Source: Paenibacillus sp. JNUCC-31
Lineage (GTDB): Bacteria; Bacillota; Bacilli; Paenibacillales; Paenibacillaceae
Reading direction: 5' to 3'
NCBI RefSeq assembly: GCF_014844075.1
Contig: NZ_CP062165.1
Location: 5,084,001 to 5,148,000, forward strand
DNA: 64,000 bases
Within the stretch, counting starts at the first letter, position 1, and each line of letters begins with the position of its first letter. The notes under the pieces were generated by a model. That model did not search any database. It worked only from the letters and a program-made list of their open reading frames with translations, and was not told the DNA's origin. Below are positions 57,477 through 64,000 of the stretch, in pieces. The position numbers were made by a program, and so were the translations under genes.

Positions 57477-57728
57477 ACGTGATGCCTCCTTGTACGTATC
57501 TAACCGTGATTATTATTTACTTACTGTTCATTCAATTATAAGTAGTAATAATGAAGTTTGCAATATTATAAGTGAATATAAGTGAAGTTAAGTTTTTTGA
57601 TCTTGATTTTACAATTTACGATGATTATGATGATAAATATGTGAAAGAGAAATCATTAACATTATGGGGGAGAGAGCAAAAAAAAAAGAGGGCAAGAAGT
57701 AGTTGGGAAATAAATATTAAAAAAAGTG

Positions 57729-57758
57729 TTGCATGTTTCGATTCGCCTATGATATACT
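57729..57758 (+). promoter_or_regulatory. Promoter of the tRNA-Glu/Lys/Leu cluster
   Basis: TTGCAT (57729-57734), 18 bases, then TATACT (57753-57758), 35 bases upstream of tRNA-Glu. The region 57477-57728 before it is AT-rich and shows no gene. Confidence 0.7.
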
Positions 57759-57793
57759 CATTCTTGTCGCCAAGAAAGACAACTTGTTAATAA

Positions 57794-57865
57794 GGCCCGT
57801 TGGTCAAGGGGTTAAGACACCTCCCTTTCACGGAGGTAACAGGGGTTCGAATCCCCTACGGGTCA
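57794..57865 (+). tRNA. tRNA-Glu (anticodon TTC)
   Basis: 72 nt. The acceptor GGCCCGT pairs with ACGGGTC. The anticodon loop CTTTCAC sits in the CCTCC/GGAGG stem, and the T arm is GGGGTTCGAATCCCC. CCA is not encoded. Confidence 0.97.
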
Positions 57866-57972
57866 TTATCTTCACCACCTCAGGGATGTACAATCCTGAT
57901 GAGGAATCCTCAAAAAGTCATAGCTCCTATACAAAAGAGTTACGCATGGCACATCCGGTGAAGTTACAGCAA

Positions 57973-58048
57973 GAGCCATTAGCTCAGTTGGTAGAGCACC
58001 TGACTTTTAATCAGGGTGTCGAAGGTTCGAGCCCTTCATGGCTCACCA
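57973..58048 (+). tRNA. tRNA-Lys (anticodon TTT)
   Basis: 76 nt with encoded CCA. The acceptor GAGCCAT pairs with ATGGCTC. The anticodon loop CTTTTAA sits in the CTGA/TCAG stem, and the T arm is GAAGGTTCGAGCCCTTC. Confidence 0.97.
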
Positions 58049-58065
58049 TTTTCACAATTGAATAT

Positions 58066-58148
58066 GCGGTCGTGGTGGAATGGCAGACACGCTATCTTGA
58101 GGGGGTAGTGGGTGTATACCCGTGGAGGTTCGAGTCCTCTCGACCGCA
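58066..58148 (+). tRNA. tRNA-Leu (anticodon GAG)
   Basis: An 83-nt class II tRNA. The acceptor GCGGTCG pairs with CGACCGC. The anticodon loop TTGAGGG sits in the CTATC/GGTAG stem, with a long variable arm and the T arm GAGGTTCGAGTCCTC. CCA is not encoded (TCA follows). Confidence 0.95.
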
Positions 58149-58320
58149 TCACAGCAACAAGCGTTATAAGATAGACTCTCATGGTTATCCGTGGGAGTCT
58201 ATTTTTGTGTTATGCGAAATAGCAGAACGTATTTCTGGGATTAAAAGGCTGAGGATTCAGGGAGGTTGTGGTATAATTTAGGTACATGCAATGATTATTA
58301 CGGTTGGAAGGCGGTTCTGT

Positions 58321-58737
58321 ATGCAGTCGATCTATGAGCGAATTGAACACCTGATTGCCGAACGAGGAATGACCAAGAAGGCTTTCTGCCAACAGCTGAA
58401 GATCAGCACAGGCAATCTGGGTGACTGGAAACGCGGTAAATCTATTCCGAGTACGAATAAACTAATTGAGATTGCTTCGTTTTTTGATGTGAGCCTCGAC
58501 TGGCTCATGATTGGGCGTCCATCCAAGGAGGCGATGGTGCGGGAAAAACGGGAGGATTATTTTTTTGACGTTTTGCGGCAATTGAATTGCCAAGAAAGCG
58601 AATTATCGACTGTGGAGCAGTCTTTTATCAGTGAATATATTGAATTTACCCGTTATCGCAAATCCAAGGAAAGCAGAGATTCAAGCGACTTTCGTTACAA
58701 GGGAGAAGATAATCCCAAAGGGGACGAGACGTTGTAG
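58321..58737 (+). CDS. XRE-family helix-turn-helix regulator
   Basis: 138 residues from ATG 58321, behind GGAAGGCGG. Residues about 5-62 form a Cro/C1-type helix-turn-helix (MTKKAFCQQLKISTGNLGDW in total, then KRGKSIPSTNKLIEIASFFD). The remaining 70 residues are charged and unstructured-looking, with KESRDSSDF near the end. TATAAT at 58271 may be its -10. The target is unknown. It lies between the tRNA cluster and the urease operon, convergent with the latter, and shares a terminator with it. Confidence 0.85.
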   Translation: MQSIYERIEHLIAERGMTKKAFCQQLKISTGNLGDWKRGKSIPSTNKLIEIASFFDVSLDWLMIGRPSKEAMVREKREDYFFDVLRQLNCQESELSTVEQSFISEYIEFTRYRKSKESRDSSDFRYKGEDNPKGDETL

Positions 58738-58789
58738 TGCAAATTTAGTGAAAGTTACATCTTGACTGGACCATCTGGATATATAAAAA

Positions 58790-58840
58790 ACCTCTGAACA
58801 AATCCGAAACCCGTCGGAAATTGTGCAGAGGTTCTTTGTC
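58790..58840. terminator. Bidirectional intrinsic terminator
   Basis: AACCTCTG (58790-58797) pairs with CAGAGGTT (58827-58834), with an inner TCCGA/TCGGA arm. An A-run lies on the left and TCTTT on the right. It ends both the XRE gene and the urease operon. Confidence 0.8.
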
Positions 58841-58895
58841 TTTTAAACTCGTTGCAATATGCAATTCCGAAAGTTAGTCCGATATACGTATAGCT

Positions 58896-59804
58896 TCACT
58901 TGCGGAATGTGAGGCTTGGTTTGCCCAAAAGGGTGGGACGAAGGGAATTCCAGATCCGAAGGCATTGCTCTTGAAGTTCCCAGGCTGCCATGCCGAGCAA
59001 ACGAACACCAATCCCGCCTGTAGCGAGTAAACTGGCTCCGGCAAGCATGCGGCCATCTGGTGGCAAGGTGGACCGTACAGATTCCAATTGTGCTGCGCCC
59101 AATCCAGGGGCGATCATCCACAAAGCAGCAGCATGAGTATAGCCCATTAACGCTGCGGGTGATTTCGGATCGTCGGATTCTGGTTCGAGTCCGAATCGAT
59201 CCCATACGGCCAACTGCTTCCCATGCCAGATTTCTGTCAGACTGCGATAGCGCTTGAACTGAAAGGCCTCACCCCGATGAATCCGTCCAGCGGACCAGAT
59301 ATCCGCGTATGCAAGTACTGCTTGTTCTCCTAGCTCAAAGGTCGTGGTGAGTGCAGAGGAGCTGCCTTTGAATGGAATGACGCATTCGGGAAAGTACTCC
59401 AGTACCGCTCCTTGTTCCAGTCGAAAGTGATGGTTCACAGACGACGGAACAGTAGGTGTGGGATGGAGCCTCGTCGCTGATGTGCTGCTTAGCATGAGGT
59501 GGGTGTTCTGGCCCAACTGCCAATCGGATCGATAATGATCACCGTTCAGCACACCTGGGGAAACGTCTGAAGTATATACACATAATTCATCTCCGCCACC
59601 CGGAGGCCGAAAGGATCGACTGAACCGGAGAGGGGCGCTGTAATAACGATCCGTCATGACGGTGCGCCCGCCTTGGAGGGCAAGTGAGGCCCTGAGCTCG
59701 CTGCGGCGTATCACGGCCTCTCCAGCACTGCGGTTCGGTCCAGATTCAACTCCATCATGTAAAGGGGAAGATGAATTAATGGCTGTGGGTCGTGCCGTGT
59801 TCAT
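58896..59804 (-). CDS. ureD: Urease accessory protein UreD (UreH)
   Basis: 302 residues from ATG 59804, overlapping the 3' end of ureG by 29 bases; the ribosome site is poor and the start uncertain. UreD is the scaffold that binds apo-urease with UreF and UreG during nickel insertion. Recognisable family blocks are [20 protein letters not shown] in total (about 32-51), [31 protein letters not shown] in total, TSATRLHPT and the GGIGVRLLG end. It is the last gene of the urease operon, followed by a terminator. Confidence 0.88.
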   Translation of the reverse strand: MNTARPTAINSSSPLHDGVESGPNRSAGEAVIRRSELRASLALQGGRTVMTDRYYSAPLRFSRSFRPPGGGDELCVYTSDVSPGVLNGDHYRSDWQLGQNTHLMLSSTSATRLHPTPTVPSSVNHHFRLEQGAVLEYFPECVIPFKGSSSALTTTFELGEQAVLAYADIWSAGRIHRGEAFQFKRYRSLTEIWHGKQLAVWDRFGLEPESDDPKSPAALMGYTHAAALWMIAPGLGAAQLESVRSTLPPDGRMLAGASLLATGGIGVRLLGMAAWELQEQCLRIWNSLRPTLLGKPSLTFRK

Positions 59805-60498
59805 GGGTGTGCGTAAGCAGATGCGCAGCGGAAGCATCGTCATCCATATATTGATGTTCAAGCCAGTGTACGATCTCGGATACCCCTTCGCCGCTCATCA
59901 GGTTCGACATCACATAAGGGCGCCCTTCACGTACCCGCTCGGTATCATTCTTCATGACTTGCAGACTTGCGCCAACATAAGGCGCGAGGTCAGTCTTATT
60001 AATAAGTAATAGATCTGAACGAGTGATGCCTGGGCCGCCTTTACGTGGCAGTTTTTCCCCTTGAGCCACGTCAATAATGTATATAAAAACATCCGCCAGT
60101 TCCGGACTGAAAGCTGCAGACAGGTTGTCACCACCGCTTTCGATAAAGATCAGCTGCAGATCCGGGAAGCGTTCAATCAACTCATCAACGGCTTCGAAAT
60201 TCATGGAAGCATCCTCTCGAATAGCGGTATGCGGGCATCCGCCTGTCTCTACACCGATAATACGTTCCGGTTCGAGGGCATTCTGACGCAGTAAGATTTC
60301 GGCATCTTCCTTCGTATAAATATCATTGGTAATCACGGCCAGACTGTAACGTGTACGCAGTGCCTTGGATAGTTTCTCCACAAGGGCTGTTTTCCCTGAA
60401 CCTACCGGCCCGCCGATCCCGATTCGCATCGGGCGACTCCGATCAAATATCTTGCGTTCCCATTCTGCATGATGCGTATGATTAGCTCCTCCACACAT
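59776..60498 (-). CDS. ureG: Urease accessory GTPase UreG, histidine-rich at both ends
   Basis: 240 residues from ATG 60498 behind AAGGAGG. It is a SIMIBI GTPase that powers nickel delivery to urease. Visible motifs are P-loop [13 protein letters not shown] (about 27-39), the CPH nickel site in [22 protein letters not shown] and the NKTD guanine motif ([11 protein letters not shown]). Unusually, the N-terminus (NHTHHAEW) and C-terminus ([12 protein letters not shown]) are His-rich, which fits nickel binding. Because no ureE gene lies in the operon, UreG may store or receive nickel itself (inference). It is coupled to ureD by overlap. Confidence 0.93.
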   Translation of the reverse strand: MCGGANHTHHAEWERKIFDRSRPMRIGIGGPVGSGKTALVEKLSKALRTRYSLAVITNDIYTKEDAEILLRQNALEPERIIGVETGGCPHTAIREDASMNFEAVDELIERFPDLQLIFIESGGDNLSAAFSPELADVFIYIIDVAQGEKLPRKGGPGITRSDLLLINKTDLAPYVGASLQVMKNDTERVREGRPYVMSNLMSGEGVSEIVHWLEHQYMDDDASAAHLLTHTHEHGTTHSH

Positions 60499-60531
60499 AA
60501 CAAATTCCTCCTTGGTTTTGAATTAATGTCG

Positions 60532-61230
60532 TTAGGACATGAACAGACGGGCTGGCAGGCTCTCATGCCGCATGGCATAGATTTCCTGGGCAATACCGAA
60601 GCTGTGCATATCTTCCGGTTCGTTATTCCGGATTCGAGACCATTCAGAGTCAATATCATTCAAAAGTTTCTGGATCAGCATTTGTGCTTCAGTTTGCCCG
60701 ATGGGTAGAAGACGCAGAGCGCCGTTTACATAAGCGTTAACAGAGGTGTACAGATGTCCGGTGACGGCTTCGTCTAGTCCGATTTCCAGCTGATAATTGA
60801 TGTAGCCGTGAATAGTTGTAATGCCGCAAAAGGCACCGTGTTCCTGTACGGCTTCATCAATTAGTGAAAAGTCCATCCATGGGTAAAGTGATCTCGCAAG
60901 CTTGAGCAATCGCTTCCCCATTTTGTGCCCACTTTCCCGCAGTTCCCTGGGTGTCCGCTGGGCATGTACACGTTTGTCGTAAAGGGCGAGCAGGGCAGCA
61001 TTCTGTTGCTCAATAGCCTGGTAGACACCTTTGATGGCGAGGCCATCGAGCCGCACGAGGCTGGAATGAAGCTGGCTGCGAATAAATTGTTCAAGCTGGG
61101 CGGTGGTTTTTATCGTTCCATCATGGGTGTATGCCTCCAGACCGAACGAGTGGGAGAACCCGCCGATGGGCAGGGCCGAATCCAGCAGTTGAACATAACG
61201 GAGTAATTTCATGCCGCTGTGCATCATCAT
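60532..61230 (-). CDS. ureF: Urease accessory protein UreF
   Basis: 232 residues from ATG 61230 behind AAGGGGGG; an upstream in-frame ATG at 61302 gives non-conserved sequence. UreF is the all-helical adaptor that joins UreD to the UreG GTPase. The family signatures are LLDSALPIGGFSHSFGLE (about 14-31) and DEAVQEHGAFCGITTIHGYI in total. It precedes ureG by 33 bases. A palindromic repeat and about 270 bases separate it from ureC. Confidence 0.9.
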   Translation of the reverse strand: MMMHSGMKLLRYVQLLDSALPIGGFSHSFGLEAYTHDGTIKTTAQLEQFIRSQLHSSLVRLDGLAIKGVYQAIEQQNAALLALYDKRVHAQRTPRELRESGHKMGKRLLKLARSLYPWMDFSLIDEAVQEHGAFCGITTIHGYINYQLEIGLDEAVTGHLYTSVNAYVNGALRLLPIGQTEAQMLIQKLLNDIDSEWSRIRNNEPEDMHSFGIAQEIYAMRHESLPARLFMS

Positions 61231-61306
61231 GCGTGCCCCCCCTTGTGTATTTAATTTACAATCCAAATCTAATATAAATTTTTGGGAATATAAGATGAAC
61301 AAGCGG

Positions 61307-61458
61307 TTTACACGAGAACGGAGAGGGCAGAAAAAACCTGGAGAAGCGTAGCGCTCGCCTTTATCACAAGATTTCTCCCTTTCAGAAAGGGGATCAAAGA
61401 AATCTGGGGATAACAGCGATCGGAAGGTTGTTCTGCCAGCGGAGTGATCAAGTGTAAA
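61307..61458. repeat. Long palindromic interspersed repeat, copy C (inside the urease operon)
   Basis: It runs from TTTACACG (61307-61314) to AGTGTAAA (61451-61458), 152 bp, in the same orientation as copy A. It contains GAGAAGCGTAGCGCTCGCC, a degenerate central palindrome (AAGATTTCTCCCTTT...AAAGAAATCTGGGGATAA) and AACAGCGATCGGAAGG. It lies between ureC and ureF. The rest of this gap shows no ureE remnant. Confidence 0.75.
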
Positions 61459-61499
61459 CGGAACAGTTCAGCTTATATTTCGCTTTTTTATATTAGATG

Positions 61500-63218
61500 T
61501 CAAAACATGAAATAGCGTTGTGCCATTGGCAGTTCATCTGCGGGCTCGCAGGTGAGAAGCTCGCCATCAGCCCGTACCTCATAGGTTTCGGGATCGACTT
61601 CAATGACGGGAGTTACATCGTTGTGAATCATGTCTTTTTTGCTCACCGAACGGCAGCCTTTAACAGGTTCAACGCGCTTGTTCAAGCCTAGCGTCTCTTT
61701 GATCCCTGAATCCGCTGCGGCTTGGGAGACAAAAGTGATGGACCCTTTGGCGACTGCTCCGCCGTATGCGCCAAACATCGGTCTTCCGAAAACGGGCTGC
61801 GGCGTAGGGATTGAAGCGTTGGGATCTCCCATCTGGGCAAAGGCAATCATACCGCCCTTAATGACCATTTCGGGTTTTACTCCAAAATAGGCCGGATTCC
61901 AAACGATCAGATCAGCCAATTTGCCGACCTCCACGGAACCGACAAGATGGCCAATTCCGTGAGCGATCGCCGGGTTAATCGTATATTTGGCGACATACCT
62001 TTTGATTCGATCGTTATCAGACGGGGAGCCTGAGGTCAGTTCGAGCTTGCCTCGCTGCTTTTTCATCTTGTCGGCGGTTTGCCAGGTGCGAATAATGACT
62101 TCGCCAACCCGCCCCATTGCCTGCGAATCGGAACTGATGATGCTGAATACGCCAAGATCATGCAAAATGTCTTCGGCCGCGATCGTTTCGGGCCGAATCC
62201 GCGAATCGGCAAAGGCGACGTCTTCCGGAATGGACGGGTCCAGGTGATGACAAACCATCAGCATATCGAGATGTTCTTCTACCGTATTACGTGTGTAAGG
62301 ACGTGTTGGATTGGTGGAGGAGGGGATGATGTAAGACTCTCCCGCAGCGCGGATAATATCTGGCGCATGTCCGCCGCCAGCCCCTTCGGTATGATAGGTA
62401 TGAATGGTGCGTCCATTGATGGCAGCCAGTGTATTCTCCAGAAATCCGGTCTCGTTCAGCGTATCGGTATGAATGGCTACCTGAACATCATGTTCTCCGG
62501 CTGCGGTTAGGCAGGCATCAATGGCGCTTGGTGTTGTACCCCAATCTTCATGCAGCTTCAGTCCGATGACACCGGCTTCAATCTGTTCAATTAATGGAGC
62601 GGTACTGGAACTGTTGCCTTTGCCCAGAAAACCGATATTCATGGGAAATGCCTCTGCGGACTCCAGCATACGGTGGATGTGCCAGGCTCCGGGTGTGCAG
62701 GTGGTAGCTTTAGTGCCTGTTGCAGGTCCTGTGCCGCCGCCGATCATGGTCGTTACGCCTGAAGATAATGCCGTTTGAATCTGTTGTGGACAGATAAAAT
62801 GAATATGGGTATCGATGCCTCCGGCGGTCACAATCATGCCTTCCCCGGCAATGATTTCGGTCGATGCGCCAATAACCAGCGCGGGATCGACTCCATCCAT
62901 CGTATCCGGGTTGCCGGATTTGCCGATAGCGCAGATGAGGCCATCGCGAATACCGATGTCTGCTTTTACAATCCCCCAATGATCGATGATGATAGCGTTC
63001 GTGATGACTGTATCAGGCGTGCCTTCACTGCGTAGGGCGGATGTGGACTGGCCCATTCCGTCCCGAATGACCTTGCCGCCACCGAATTTGCTTTCATCCC
63101 CATAAACAGCATAATCATGTTCAATCTCTGCCCATAGTTCTGTATCTGCAAGCCTGACGGCATCCCCGGTTGTGGGTCCGAACATGGACGCGTATTGTTC
63201 GCGGCTCATTCCTTTCAT
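61500..63218 (-). CDS. ureC: Urease alpha subunit
   Basis: 572 residues from ATG 63218, four bases inside ureB. It is the catalytic subunit that hydrolyses urea to ammonia and carbamate in the cytoplasm. All nickel-site residues are present: His138 and His140 (DTHIHF), carbamylated Lys221 (GLKLHEDWG), His250 (AIHTDTLNE), His276 ([14 protein letters not shown]) and Asp364 (SSDSQAMGR). The mobile flap has Cys323 and catalytic His324 (MVCHHLDPS). The numbering is one above that of the Sporosarcina enzyme. The enzyme therefore looks functional. Confidence 0.97.
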   Translation of the reverse strand: MKGMSREQYASMFGPTTGDAVRLADTELWAEIEHDYAVYGDESKFGGGKVIRDGMGQSTSALRSEGTPDTVITNAIIIDHWGIVKADIGIRDGLICAIGKSGNPDTMDGVDPALVIGASTEIIAGEGMIVTAGGIDTHIHFICPQQIQTALSSGVTTMIGGGTGPATGTKATTCTPGAWHIHRMLESAEAFPMNIGFLGKGNSSSTAPLIEQIEAGVIGLKLHEDWGTTPSAIDACLTAAGEHDVQVAIHTDTLNETGFLENTLAAINGRTIHTYHTEGAGGGHAPDIIRAAGESYIIPSSTNPTRPYTRNTVEEHLDMLMVCHHLDPSIPEDVAFADSRIRPETIAAEDILHDLGVFSIISSDSQAMGRVGEVIIRTWQTADKMKKQRGKLELTSGSPSDNDRIKRYVAKYTINPAIAHGIGHLVGSVEVGKLADLIVWNPAYFGVKPEMVIKGGMIAFAQMGDPNASIPTPQPVFGRPMFGAYGGAVAKGSITFVSQAAADSGIKETLGLNKRVEPVKGCRSVSKKDMIHNDVTPVIEVDPETYEVRADGELLTCEPADELPMAQRYFMF

Positions 63219-63604
63219 AAAGAGTCCTCTCCATCCTGCACAGGGGGCGCAAATGCCTTCAGGAATGTTTCCAGCTTCTGTGGATCGGGTGGCTGATCCG
63301 CCGCCCCTTCGGTTAATCCGTTAAATCCATAAATCTGACGTTTTCCGCCAAATGTAGTGAGTTCGACCGGTTTTTCTTCACCGGGTTCAAAACGGACAGC
63401 GGTACCTGCCGGAATATGCAGGCGGTGCCCGAAAGCGGAAGAACGATCGAAGTCCAGTGCGGCATTGACTTCATAGAAGTGAACGTGAGAACCGACCTGT
63501 ACGGGACGGTCGCCACGGTTCAGTACGATCAGTCGCATGGTTGGGCGATCGGGATGACAGACGATCTCATCATCCTGTTTCAAACGATATTCACCAGGGA
63601 TCAT
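63215..63604 (-). CDS. ureB: Urease beta subunit
   Basis: 129 residues from ATG 63604. The typical beta-subunit sequence includes [28 protein letters not shown] in total, [20 protein letters not shown] in total and [11 protein letters not shown]. It is structural, packing around the alpha subunit. It overlaps ureC by four bases (ATGA) and lies 18 bases after ureA, so the three are one transcript. The C-terminal 25 residues are extended compared with shorter beta subunits, a common variation. Confidence 0.96.
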   Translation of the reverse strand: MIPGEYRLKQDDEIVCHPDRPTMRLIVLNRGDRPVQVGSHVHFYEVNAALDFDRSSAFGHRLHIPAGTAVRFEPGEEKPVELTTFGGKRQIYGFNGLTEGAADQPPDPQKLETFLKAFAPPVQDGEDSL

Positions 63605-63622
63605 GAAGTTCTCCTGCCTTTC

Positions 63623-63925
63623 TCAGCGTATAGGTTCATGGACAGTGACCAGTTTTGTTCCGTCTGGAAAAGTGGCTTCCACCTGTACTTCGGGGATCAT
63701 ATCGGCTACACCCTCCATACAGTCTTCACGTGTCAGGATCGTGCCGCCGTATCTCATCAACTCGGCAACACTCATGCCATCGCGTGCGCGCTCCATGAGT
63801 TCGGAGGTTAGCAATGCGATGGCTTCGGGAACATTCAGCTTCAGACCGCGTCCTCTGCGTTCGCGGGCAAGATTAGCGGCGACAGTAATCAGGAGTTTTT
63901 CTTTTTCCTGCTCAGTCCAGTGCAA
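63623..63925 (-). CDS. ureA: Urease gamma subunit
   Basis: 100 residues from TTG 63925, with GGAAAGG upstream. It has the standard gamma-subunit sequence: [18 protein letters not shown] in part, [20 protein letters not shown] in total, [19 protein letters not shown]. It is first gene of the urease operon. The start codon lies about 53 bases downstream of a GlnR/TnrA-type operator. Confidence 0.96.
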   Translation of the reverse strand: MHWTEQEKEKLLITVAANLARERRGRGLKLNVPEAIALLTSELMERARDGMSVAELMRYGGTILTREDCMEGVADMIPEVQVEATFPDGTKLVTVHEPIR

Positions 63926-63977
63926 GGCAATCCGACCTTTCCCTTAGGTAGTCTCTATCTTTATGGATAATGTTGTA

Positions 63978-63994
63978 TGTTAATTATACTCACA
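63978..63994. promoter_or_regulatory. GlnR/TnrA-type operator upstream of ureA
   Basis: TGTTAATTATACTCACA fits the nitrogen-regulator consensus TGTNAN7TNACA at every fixed position on both strands. On the minus strand it encloses a TATAAT that could be the ureA -10, so binding would block transcription (GlnR-like repression when nitrogen is plentiful). TnrA-type activation from this distance is less likely. Confidence 0.7.
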
Positions 63995-64000
63995 CAGGGT

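Noticed and set aside
59804..59861. Longer UreD start at 59861
   Set aside because: The extra 19 residues lie wholly within ureG and are unlike UreD N-termini; ATG 59804 fits the family length better.
61231..61499. Remnant of ureE between ureC and ureF
   Set aside because: The interval is filled by AT-rich sequence and the palindromic repeat; no frame resembles UreE.

Overview
The window is about 64 kb of chromosome from a low-to-mid G+C, spore-forming Firmicute. Paenibacillus or a close relative is the best fit. The basis is three S-layer-homology (SLH) surface proteins, a copper-amine-oxidase-like stalk protein, and sporulation genes (cmpA, a ydcC-like lipoprotein). Strong GGAGG ribosome sites with frequent GTG/TTG starts also fit, as does gene order shared with Bacillus subtilis around alr, ndoAI-ndoA, tex, cmpA, sprT and a tRNA cluster. 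The species cannot be named from sequence alone. No insertion sequence, prophage or CRISPR array was seen.

Layout. 1-9.4 kb: short independent genes: a partial membrane protein, a DeoR regulator, a DUF2642 protein, AraC, DinB, a small beta-rich protein, a MORN protein, a GNAT enzyme, an orphan rhaD and the KimA potassium transporter. Two near-identical copies of an unassigned structured element, each ending in a terminator, lie at 2.1 and 5.8 kb. 9.4-12.9 kb: a UgpA-UgpE-UgpB-like ABC transporter without its ATPase. 13-20.7 kb: a stalk-domain exported protein, a 1852-residue SLH-anchored nuclease/5'-nucleotidase and an Imm17-like membrane protein. 21-26 kb: an OpuA-type osmoprotectant transporter whose permease carries two tandem substrate-binding domains, with a divergent GbsR-family regulator. 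26-32.6 kb: an exported DUF5050 protein, a two-gene ABC exporter, and a divergent Hsp90 homologue coupled to a helical partner. 32.7-39.9 kb: two penicillin-binding-type serine hydrolases flanking a divergent MFS/SgrR pair.

40-58.2 kb: the conserved ydcC-alr-ndoAI-ndoA ... tex-cmpA-sprT-tRNA block. A GH36 alpha-galactosidase sits where B. subtilis has the rsb/sigB operon. A two-component system lies before the tRNAs, and five protein genes separate tRNA-Asn/Ser from tRNA-Glu/Lys/Leu. The 3' end of tRNA-Ser is duplicated just downstream, as at old integration sites.

58.3-64 kb: an XRE regulator, then a urease operon on the minus strand (ureA-ureB-ureC, gap, ureF-ureG-ureD). It has no ureE, but UreG is histidine-rich at both ends. 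A perfect match to the GlnR/TnrA consensus lies upstream of ureA, which suggests nitrogen control. A family of roughly 150-bp palindromic repeats occurs three times (11.3, 46.4 and 61.3 kb), twice inside transport or enzyme operons.

All functional calls are by recognition of motifs and family architecture; no database search was run.
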